Source: a virus | DNA: 64,000 nt | Virus record (IMG/VR): IMGVR_UViG_3300019458_000020 | Coordinates: 1-64,000 of that record | Strand: one strand, 5' to 3' | Shown here: piece after piece, positions 51,868 to 59,060 of the stretch | How positions within the stretch are numbered: position 1 is the first letter of the stretch | Layout: each line of letters begins with the position of its first letter | Made by a program: the position numbers and the translations under genes | The notes under the pieces: model-generated | The model's input: only the letters and a program-made list of their open reading frames with translations | Databases searched by the model: none | Told to the model about the DNA's origin: nothing

Positions 51868-51993
51868 CTTTAGAGCGTCGAGCGAAACAATGAGCGATAG
51901 CGAAGTGAAGCGACGGGCTCGATAGATACAATAAAGAAATAATTAGTACTGATCTTAAAAGATCAAGAATAAAGTACTTTAAAAGTACAGTAC
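51868..51993. other. Structured intergenic segment
   Basis: A GC-richer stretch (51870-51920) with repeated AGCGA units, unlike the AT-rich surroundings, is followed by two short perfect hairpins: GATCTT-AA-AAGATC (51951-51964) and GTACTTT-A-AAAGTAC (51974-51988), flanked by AGTACT copies at 51945-51950 and 51989-51994. The hairpins could end the small gene at 51994-52197. The AGCGA part has no assigned role; a small RNA is possible. Confidence 0.4.
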
Positions 51994-52197
51994 TCAGTAA
52001 GGATGTATCCTCACAGGATTTTTTAAAATCTTACTTCCGATTTGTCGAACAAATGATGGATACTCTTTAGAGTCAATTTCTGTCCATGCGTGGGATGCAC
52101 TCCAGGGTTGTCCGTAGTCATGCCCACTAGAAACATGCGACAGATTTTCGTCATCATATTCTACAAAAACCGGCGTTATATCAGATGATTTTTTCAT
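51994..52197 (-). CDS. Small hypothetical protein
   Basis: A 67-residue protein with a compact middle (HVSSGHDYGQPWSASHAWTE) rich in His and Trp and no recognised domain. It stands alone with its own candidate late element 15 bases upstream and a hairpin segment after its stop, so it looks like a separate transcription unit. Function unknown. Confidence 0.5.
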   Translation of the reverse strand: MKKSSDITPVFVEYDDENLSHVSSGHDYGQPWSASHAWTEIDSKEYPSFVRQIGSKILKNPVRIHPY

Positions 52198-52211
52198 AAA
52201 CTCTCATCTAA

Positions 52212-52219
52212 TATAAATA
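52212..52219 (-). promoter_or_regulatory. Candidate late element (ATATTTATA)
   Basis: The minus strand reads GATATTTATATT 15 bases before the ATG at 52197. Confidence 0.4.
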
Positions 52220-52245
52220 TCAGGAAATAAAACCAATCGAAGAAC

Positions 52246-52869
52246 TTAATAGGTAAATTTCTTAAAAACAGAATACGGTTTATTCAAAGCTTTTAAGGCA
52301 ATTTCTACTTCTTTAAGACATTCATTTATTCCTCCACCTGTCAAAACAATATTGTTATATTGTTTCAAAAAATCCATCAAATCAGGAATATGAACACAGT
52401 CGGCCGCTGCCTGTAATAATGTATAAACTTCTTTCTTATCTATACGTCTATACTGTCTTAAATATTTTGCCCACATTTCTCTATCCATATCTCGTGAATC
52501 ACGAATGTTATTTTCATACATGAATCTTACAAAGTTAGCGACAGAATCTTCATCAATACTGTTATCCATACAATACCTAAAGAAAGCATAACCCTTATCG
52601 TAGAAAATTGAGGTATCTAAAACACTTTCGTCTAAAGCGTTGTCTAATAACCACGTCTTATAGTCTTGTTCGGACACCATTCCCATTGTGTCTTCTCCAT
52701 TATACAAGAAAATAATTTTGTAAGCTTCGTTATCTATACTGTTTAACCACTCACACCATTCGTGAGGTTTAAAAAATATTCCACCTTCATATTCTGGTTG
52801 AATATCAACATTCATTATAACTTTTCCCGAAAAAGATTCTTCTATTATAATGGATTTAAGAGAAGTCAT
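52246..52869 (-). CDS. Conserved phage hypothetical protein
   Basis: A 207-residue protein from the ATG at 52869, which has GAGGG ten bases upstream; the ATG at 52887 gives six more residues but a worse site. The pattern EWLNSIDNEAYKIIFLYNGE, IFYDKGYAFFRYCMDNSIDE, RDSRDMDREMW and LTGGGINECLKEVEIALKAL recurs, as I recall it, in large phages, without known function. The Asp-Ser-Arg-Asp and Gly-Gly-Gly-x-Asn-Glu-Cys blocks look like active-site material. It overlaps the Nudix gene by 14 bases. Confidence 0.6.
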   Translation of the reverse strand: MTSLKSIIIEESFSGKVIMNVDIQPEYEGGIFFKPHEWCEWLNSIDNEAYKIIFLYNGEDTMGMVSEQDYKTWLLDNALDESVLDTSIFYDKGYAFFRYCMDNSIDEDSVANFVRFMYENNIRDSRDMDREMWAKYLRQYRRIDKKEVYTLLQAAADCVHIPDLMDFLKQYNNIVLTGGGINECLKEVEIALKALNKPYSVFKKFTY

Positions 52870-53350
52870 TATAATTTTTTCCCTCATTATTTAAATCAAT
52901 GATTCTTTTTATTTCATTACCAGAATGTTGAATCAATGCTTTTAATCCAAAATGTAATGGATGTGGCCATTGTCCATATTCTACCCATTTATATTTGTCC
53001 GTTTCCCAATTTAAACGGGGGTCAAATTCGTCATCAACAATGGCCAAAAAATTATGATATTTAAATCCAGATTGTTTATCTTCATAAACATAAAGAGGAA
53101 TAAGTTTTTCAATGATTCCTCTATATCCTACTTCTTCAGTGGCTTCTCTTTTTACAGCCTTAGCAGGATTTTCACCTGAATCTATAGCGCCGCCCCACAC
53201 TCCCCAAGTCCCTGGTTGTAACACCATCATAGAACGGAGTGGTAACAATAACCTACCAGTGGTTTTCGCCATAAAAATACATCCAGCACCCTGTTTTCCC
53301 CAGAATCCGGTTCTTGATAAGGCACCACCATGTAGTTCGTCGTTACTCAT
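52856..53350 (-). CDS. Nudix hydrolase
   Basis: A 164-residue Nudix enzyme. The complete Nudix box spans residues 54-76: GAIDSGE, seven residues, REATEEVGY, with all metal-binding glutamates. The enzyme hydrolyses a nucleoside diphosphate linked to another group; the substrate cannot be inferred (damaged nucleotides, NAD, ADP-ribose or mRNA caps are known for phage members). It lies two bases after the ADP-ribosyltransferase-like gene and overlaps the next gene. Confidence 0.9.
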   Translation of the reverse strand: MSNDELHGGALSRTGFWGKQGAGCIFMAKTTGRLLLPLRSMMVLQPGTWGVWGGAIDSGENPAKAVKREATEEVGYRGIIEKLIPLYVYEDKQSGFKYHNFLAIVDDEFDPRLNWETDKYKWVEYGQWPHPLHFGLKALIQHSGNEIKRIIDLNNEGKNYNDFS

Positions 53351-53352
53351 AA

Positions 53353-54732
53353 TTAAACATCTTCTATTTTTGTAACCCTATTCCAAGGTATTATATCACA
53401 GGAATAAATTTCATATCCTACACCAGAAGAATATAATTCCAATCCTTCGGTATTTATAGTTAAAATAACAAGAGGTTCATCCTCGTCAAATTTATCAGAA
53501 AGCCAGTTCATCAAGGCATCTTCAAGTGAAGCTCTATCATCAAAGAGATACACAGCTTTTGAACAAAATTTGGCAGGTCTATCGGGTTTAGGCAATATAC
53601 CATTAATTTTCATATTTGGTATATTCTTTTTTGGGGTTACATGATATACCACTTTAGGTTGAACAGTGATATTTTCTGCCACTAAATCTTTCCAACTACC
53701 AACCACATCTTGATCCCAATATAACACTTCAATTATATTTTTGTGTTTAAAAAATGGATGATTATAAATAAACTCTTCTGTCTTGGGATTATGATGTAGG
53801 GTGGATTCTTTTGTATCGTCTGTAACAAGAAGAGAAACATTATCACCCTCCACATACACCAACAAACAAACATAATTGTTATCTACCTTGTTTTTTAAGA
53901 ATTTCCTGACTTGATAATGATATGCTTTATCTCTATCCCAACCATAAGCATTGTTACCACTTAAAATTAATCCATATTGGTCATATTTAGTTATTTCTTT
54001 TATTTCTCTTGGTGTAGGATTTATAAAAACTTCTACATAATCCGACTTACCTGCTAAATTACTTTCAAATGAATCAAGAAATTTTTCTGATATGGTTCCA
54101 GTATTTACTATTCCCTTAGCCTGATAATCTCTTATGTCATCTAACGTAGATTCACCACCCTCAACGAACCAATGAGCCATAGAACCTAATCCATGAATAA
54201 AATTTAAAAGTTGGTCTATTTTTAAGAGTTGGCCTTCCGGAGTGTGTTCCAATTCCACAGATTTAGCCATTTTATATAATGTTCTACTTCTATCGCTGTA
54301 TCTTCCGTTCCCACCGGAACCAATTTCACCAAAATTTCTAACTAACTTAGAACCAGATTTATCTGAAATAAAAGTGAACCATCTTTCCCATTCTTCCTCG
54401 GTAATATCTTTATAATTCTCCTTTTCAAAGAAGCTATCTGCTAATACACCATCTTTTATATCACTGTTTATAAATAACTTAGATATCAAAACTCTTAAAA
54501 TATCCCATATCTTTTTTAAGGAAGATTCATCTACACGTCCATATTTTGCAAACTTCGCCCATATTAATTTTAAGTCTCTAGCAGGTACAAGTTTCCAAGA
54601 CTGATGTTTTTGACCAGAATGAAATTCAGACTTAACATCTTCTAAGATATCAATCCAATCATCATCGATAGTAGCATGTATTGATTCAACAATACATTTA
54701 TCTATTATCTTTTGAAGTTTTGATACTTTCAT
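53353..54732 (-). CDS. Protein with C-terminal ADP-ribosyltransferase-like domain
   Basis: A 459-residue protein. It starts with a tag-like helix (MKVSKLQKIIDKCIVESIHA). The middle (about 90-340) is unassigned. The C-terminal 110 residues open with VVYHVTPKKNIPNMKINGIL, the Tyr-His-x-Thr start and later Gly-Ile of ART/RNA phosphotransferase-like folds, followed by KAVYLFDDRASLEDALM. Catalytic residues after the first motif are not clear, so activity is uncertain. The adjacent Nudix gene could act on ADP-ribose products. A candidate late element lies five bases upstream. Confidence 0.55.
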   Translation of the reverse strand: MKVSKLQKIIDKCIVESIHATIDDDWIDILEDVKSEFHSGQKHQSWKLVPARDLKLIWAKFAKYGRVDESSLKKIWDILRVLISKLFINSDIKDGVLADSFFEKENYKDITEEEWERWFTFISDKSGSKLVRNFGEIGSGGNGRYSDRSRTLYKMAKSVELEHTPEGQLLKIDQLLNFIHGLGSMAHWFVEGGESTLDDIRDYQAKGIVNTGTISEKFLDSFESNLAGKSDYVEVFINPTPREIKEITKYDQYGLILSGNNAYGWDRDKAYHYQVRKFLKNKVDNNYVCLLVYVEGDNVSLLVTDDTKESTLHHNPKTEEFIYNHPFFKHKNIIEVLYWDQDVVGSWKDLVAENITVQPKVVYHVTPKKNIPNMKINGILPKPDRPAKFCSKAVYLFDDRASLEDALMNWLSDKFDEDEPLVILTINTEGLELYSSGVGYEIYSCDIIPWNRVTKIEDV

Positions 54733-54737
54733 ACCTA

Positions 54738-54746
54738 AATAAATAT
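54738..54746 (-). promoter_or_regulatory. Candidate late element (ATATTTATT)
   Basis: The minus strand reads ATATTTATT just before the ATG at 54732, the T-ended form also seen before the + genes at 6416 and 14369. Confidence 0.35.
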
Positions 54747-54761
54747 CAATTTCTAAAACGT

Positions 54762-54898
54762 TTATTTACGAGAATTTGCCAGAAAGCCGCGGTCCTTTAG
54801 GGAGTGGAGTAAATCAGAATGCCAATAATCTCCGTGACATTCTATGATTTTATTTAATGAAGGTAAAATCCTCTTTTCTTTTGTGTCTAATTTAACTG
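54762..54898 (-). other. Open frame without a normal start codon
   Basis: After the sheath stop, one minus-strand frame stays open for 45 codons to a TAA at 54764-54762. It would read TVKLDTKEKRILPSLNKIIE, continue CHGDYWHSDLLHSLKDRGFL and end NSRK, which looks like real protein. No ATG, GTG or TTG opens it. It may be a decayed gene, use a rare start, or be reached by a frameshift near the end of the sheath gene. Confidence 0.35.
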
Positions 54899-57800
54899 TT
54901 ATGCATTCGGGAAAGACGCACCGCTTGGAAGTACATTAAAATCAAGAACAATGAATTCTGCGGTTCTCGTTGGCTTAATGAAAATCTGACCATAGAGAAT
55001 GTTTCTATCAACAATGTCGGCTGTGTTGTTTTCTTCATCCATTTTAACGAAGAAAGCAAACAAACCAGAACGTTGTTGAACCGATTCCATGTAAGGGTTA
55101 ACAATGCTCAAGAATTTGTTTCTAGTAGCAGCTGTATTTTGTTCAAATACCAAGAATTTCGATGTAGAAGCGATAAACTTCTTCAAGTTAATCAACAATC
55201 TACGAACGTTAATTCTATCCAAAGCAGATGCATCGTTTTGTAGAGTCTTTTGACCCCAAACAACAACACCTTGACCTGGGAAGGCAGCAATTGGATTAAC
55301 CTTACCATCATACAGAGTGTCACGTTCTTCGTGAGTAGTTCTATCAGTTACCTGAATTGCCGTTGGGATACCACCACGGTTCAAACCAGCAGGAGCGAAC
55401 CATTCAGCAGCAACCTTGTCGTTAGCAGCATAAACTGCTGGAAGAACAACAGATGGAGGAACCGTTACAACTTTGTTAGTGTTTGTATCAAGGATTTTAA
55501 CCCAAGGATAATAAGCACCGGCGTAGTTGGTATCGTAAGCGGCAGCGTCAGACACAACTTCATCAATCTGACCGGCTGTTGGATTTCCATCATCAACATA
55601 CAAATCCATGATGAAGAAACAATCTCCACGAGCTTCACACATATCAACAACACGTCCGGTGACGTATGGGTGATGTTGGTGAACAATACCTGGAACCACA
55701 ATTAAGTTAATATCGAATTCATCGGAATTTCCTAAAGCGGTGATTGCTTGGTTATAAGCAACCGAACCAGCAGATGAAACCGTAGTACAATCTAATCCTT
55801 GGGTGTTACCAGGTATAATATCTCCACCCACATTAATTGCTGTGGCTGGTGATTGACCATCGAAACCACCTTGGAAACCAACAATGAATTTACGCATCTT
55901 GACGTAAGTGGATTCGTTAGCAGCATCGAATTCGGATGGTACAACGTTACTTCCACTTAGGAAAGAACCAATACCAACACCACCGATTCTGTAATCGTCA
56001 TCCAAAGCGAACGGAATGTTTCTTCCGATAGAACCGTAAGAACCAAACTCAGGCAATGGAGCAAAATATTCCTTATTATCGTCAGATGAACCAATTCCGG
56101 TTGAAGAAGTTGGATACAATCCAGCGAGTTCTACGTCCGCTCCGGTAGGAGCATCATCAAACGTCACGCCGGACGGATATTTGCCAGGATTTAGACCATA
56201 GACTGAAGCTTTGGTGTACTTCATAGCAGGAATCCAATGTCCAGCGCTAGAATTCATAGGAACTGTTAGAGCTTCGAATCCGTAAGGAATTGCTGTTTCA
56301 GGAAGAACCGAATCAGACATTTCGATACGAATATGTTTGCTGTTGTTGGAATACGTTCCAAATTCAATAATCTTACCCTTGAAATCAATGTAATCATATC
56401 TATCACCAATTCTACGAGCAATAAAGTTTGAAGAATTTGGGTCAAGATTTAAGTTATTGAATTGTTCAAGAACAACCGGACGTTTATCGGTATCACTCCA
56501 CCTTCTCAAAGTAAGAGTGAATGAACCCCAATCACTTCCAGGAACAGTTCCAGCCAATTTTACGTTACTAATTTCAATCTTGAACTGTTTGTTCATGATT
56601 GTTCCATCAGCTAACGTATGAACACGGAACAAACGGAATCTCGTTGGGTCTTGACCGGACTGCCAAGGAGCAATCTTTTGTGATAAGAACCAAGGAGTGA
56701 TAGCGTTAGTAATAGAAAATTCACTGTCTCCATTTGTCAAATCATCACTGAATTCATCGGTGAAGTTGAGTGGATCACCGGTGAATTGAGAAGCGTCTGG
56801 AAGAGCACTTCCAGAAACAAACCACTCGGTTCTATTACCATAAATTTCTGCAATAGCATTATTGAACACTTTATACAAGTAAGCAGCCTCAATTTTTTGA
56901 CCAGTCACTTGTAAGTCAGGGTCACCGACAGCAGCATTTAATCCGAATACATTCGTGATATATTTATTACTGGATGGGTTCAATGAGAATTGATATGTTC
57001 CAATAGTAGTCGAACTGTTACTGTTTTTCAACGTTAAGTTGAAATCGGAAGTGATATCCGAAGCATTAGTGTTTGCACTAGCGGTGATTAGTGAAGAATT
57101 CAAGAATCCCGGAGCAATTAAATCATTTATTCCACCAAACAAGGTATCATTCAATACTGCTAAGACTCTCAAATCCACAGTTGAACCGGATGACCACAAG
57201 TTTGTGCAAGGATCGAATGTTGGTTGACCATTTGGTGTGAAGTTACCATTGTATCTACCAAACGAACCGGATAGAACACCAGCCAATTGAATTGTTGGAG
57301 TTCCACAAGAACCAGTCGAAGTATAGAACGAACCACTGATTAGGTGAATAGATAAGAACGGAGCCGCACCACCGTTGTTGAAATTCAACGTCACATCATT
57401 AGCGAAAGAACCTGAAAATGTTCCGGCTGCAATTGAAGCAGAAATACTTGAACCAGTGTACCATGAGGCCGAAGGAGACGTTAATGTAGTAAAGCCCAAA
57501 CTAATGGTTTGTCCAGAATACAATACAGAACCACTTTGAGACGTTTTTGATAATAATGCGTTGTCCGCTGCTTGAGATTGGAACGTTACTGTTACCGATG
57601 CTGAATTCATCGTTAATATATTTGATGAGATGGAAACGCTTTGACTAAATTGTGCTCCGATAGAACCAGATAGAGTAATAAATGAACTACCTGATATTAA
57701 AGCACCAGCAGAACCGTGACGATTCCAAGTTCCTTTTACTGCCCAAAGAACAAATGGGTAATTTTGTTTATATCCAGTCAAACCACCTACACGACACACC

Positions 57801-58069
57801 GTTACAAGACCACGTTCTTTAAGGTATTCAGCGGCAGTATAAGGACCGTAATATACACCATCCGGAACACCGAATTGAGCTTGAAGTTCATTAATATCGG
57901 TAATTAGCTTAGGTGAAAATGCCGGACCTTTTGCGAATGGTGCCACAACAACGGCACCAATGTCAGCAACACCTTGTGCAATACCTGATTGGTCATTCTC
58001 ACGGGTAAATACACCAGGACTCACTATTCTGTCAACTGGACTAAATCTTCCACCTTCTTGGATCGGCAT
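54899..58069 (-). CDS. 18: Contractile tail sheath protein, gp18-like
   Basis: A 1056-residue sheath protein. The opening SPGVFTRENDQSGIAQGVAD and the end (FIASTSKFLVFEQNTAATRN; IFIKPTRTAEFIVLDFNVLP) are typical of T4 gp18, which is 659 residues. The extra length lies mainly in an inserted Ser/Gly/Thr-rich beta region at about 115-470 (for example SGSFITLSGSIGAQFSQSVS), which should decorate the outer tail surface. It polymerises around the tail tube and contracts at infection. It is followed by no clear terminator. Confidence 0.92.
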   Translation of the reverse strand: MPIQEGGRFSPVDRIVSPGVFTRENDQSGIAQGVADIGAVVVAPFAKGPAFSPKLITDINELQAQFGVPDGVYYGPYTAAEYLKERGLVTVCRVGGLTGYKQNYPFVLWAVKGTWNRHGSAGALISGSSFITLSGSIGAQFSQSVSISSNILTMNSASVTVTFQSQAADNALLSKTSQSGSVLYSGQTISLGFTTLTSPSASWYTGSSISASIAAGTFSGSFANDVTLNFNNGGAAPFLSIHLISGSFYTSTGSCGTPTIQLAGVLSGSFGRYNGNFTPNGQPTFDPCTNLWSSGSTVDLRVLAVLNDTLFGGINDLIAPGFLNSSLITASANTNASDITSDFNLTLKNSNSSTTIGTYQFSLNPSSNKYITNVFGLNAAVGDPDLQVTGQKIEAAYLYKVFNNAIAEIYGNRTEWFVSGSALPDASQFTGDPLNFTDEFSDDLTNGDSEFSITNAITPWFLSQKIAPWQSGQDPTRFRLFRVHTLADGTIMNKQFKIEISNVKLAGTVPGSDWGSFTLTLRRWSDTDKRPVVLEQFNNLNLDPNSSNFIARRIGDRYDYIDFKGKIIEFGTYSNNSKHIRIEMSDSVLPETAIPYGFEALTVPMNSSAGHWIPAMKYTKASVYGLNPGKYPSGVTFDDAPTGADVELAGLYPTSSTGIGSSDDNKEYFAPLPEFGSYGSIGRNIPFALDDDYRIGGVGIGSFLSGSNVVPSEFDAANESTYVKMRKFIVGFQGGFDGQSPATAINVGGDIIPGNTQGLDCTTVSSAGSVAYNQAITALGNSDEFDINLIVVPGIVHQHHPYVTGRVVDMCEARGDCFFIMDLYVDDGNPTAGQIDEVVSDAAAYDTNYAGAYYPWVKILDTNTNKVVTVPPSVVLPAVYAANDKVAAEWFAPAGLNRGGIPTAIQVTDRTTHEERDTLYDGKVNPIAAFPGQGVVVWGQKTLQNDASALDRINVRRLLINLKKFIASTSKFLVFEQNTAATRNKFLSIVNPYMESVQQRSGLFAFFVKMDEENNTADIVDRNILYGQIFIKPTRTAEFIVLDFNVLPSGASFPNA

Positions 58070-58118
58070 ATAAGTTTCCTCTCTTTAGTTCTTTAAACGT
58101 CACGTTTATTTAACTAAA

Positions 58119-58126
58119 TATAAATA
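58119..58126 (-). promoter_or_regulatory. Candidate late element (ATATTTATA)
   Basis: The minus strand reads ACATATTTATATTTAG 50 bases before the sheath ATG, with GAGAGGAAAC as a ribosome site nearer the start. Confidence 0.5.
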
Positions 58127-58162
58127 TGTCATATTTTTTCAAAAGATAATTCAATTTATTTT

Positions 58163-58747
58163 TTAATTTATATATTTTCTCCACCCTTTATATTGACGAT
58201 ATCTACCCTTATTCACTCCATACATTCCACCCTCATTTAACTTATTTTCCCTACAAAATGATTTTAAATTACGAATTGAAACGACTTCACCAGAAGTAGA
58301 TATAAATCTATGGATTTTTGATTTGGAGTCGGACATTTTCTTCTTGGTTTCCGACGAAAGTTTTTTACCATAACTGGGATTTTTATTTCCCGTTCTTAAC
58401 CTCGATAACAATTTTTTGGTTTTTTTCGACAACCTACGACCCCTAGGGGAAGGTGGTTTGGATGATAAAAAATTAAAATTATAGTATTTCTGTGGTTCCA
58501 CCGAAGCATTAGTTAGATAGAACTGTTCGATTAAAAGCAGAAATGGTTCAAAACACGTTTCTATTACCTTAAATTCAAAATTCTCTTCACCGTGTTTATT
58601 CCATGCGTTTTGAAGATAGGGGTTTTCGTGTATCCCCTTTTTTAACTTCCACCTATGTTTGTAAAACCTTACATCCGTGTTATTCGAAGACCCAACATAT
58701 ATCTTACCGTCAATTCGGTTTACTATATAATAAATCCCACACATCAT
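58163..58747 (-). CDS. GIY-YIG homing endonuclease
   Basis: A 194-residue nuclease. CGIYYIVNRIDGKIYVGSSN (3-22) holds the GIY-YIG pair as GIY and YVG, followed by the conserved Arg/His (VRFYKHRWKL) and Glu (LLLIEQFY). The second half has NUMOD3-like NKNPSYGKKLSSETKKKMSD and a NUMOD1-like FISTSGEVVSIRNLKSFCRE. Its ATG pair overlaps the stop of the upstream small gene, and it lies right before the sheath gene, so it probably homes into this tail-gene junction. Confidence 0.9.
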   Translation of the reverse strand: MMCGIYYIVNRIDGKIYVGSSNNTDVRFYKHRWKLKKGIHENPYLQNAWNKHGEENFEFKVIETCFEPFLLLIEQFYLTNASVEPQKYYNFNFLSSKPPSPRGRRLSKKTKKLLSRLRTGNKNPSYGKKLSSETKKKMSDSKSKIHRFISTSGEVVSIRNLKSFCRENKLNEGGMYGVNKGRYRQYKGWRKYIN

Positions 58748-59022
58748 CTCTTATCTGGAACGAAAACCCCTTCATTTAGGTCGAGAGAACCCTCACCATA
58801 TTTTTTAATTAATTTATCAATTAACTCGTTTTCAGATTTTTTAAGACCCTCCCAATCATCTCTTAATGTCTGTTCCTTGTTTGTAACATTTTTTATAAAT
58901 TCATCCACTTGCATCTTTTCAAGATATAAAAGACCCATTTCAAAGGTTTTACTCTGAAACTTGTCTCTCAAAAGCTTGACTTCAACAAGCTCACTATCGG
59001 TCATTTTCATTGGCTCTGGCAT
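58744..59022 (-). CDS. Small conserved coiled-coil protein
   Basis: A 92-residue helical protein: TDSELVEVKLLRDKFQSKTF, a long heptad region, and the ending KKYGEGSLDLNEGVFVPDKR. This arrangement (two helices, then Tyr-Gly-x-Gly-x-x-Asp-Leu) is recurrent in T4-like phages of aquatic bacteria, near structural genes, without known function. It is followed by the GIY-YIG gene with a four-base overlap. Confidence 0.65.
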   Translation of the reverse strand: MPEPMKMTDSELVEVKLLRDKFQSKTFEMGLLYLEKMQVDEFIKNVTNKEQTLRDDWEGLKKSENELIDKLIKKYGEGSLDLNEGVFVPDKR

Positions 59023-59060
59023 AACTTTTACTTTCTACGTTTTTACATATATCTTTCAAA

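Noticed and set aside
55250-55705. A 151-residue + strand frame opposite the sheath gene
   Set aside because: The sheath reading is clearly coding there; the antisense translation is low in structure and has no ribosome site.
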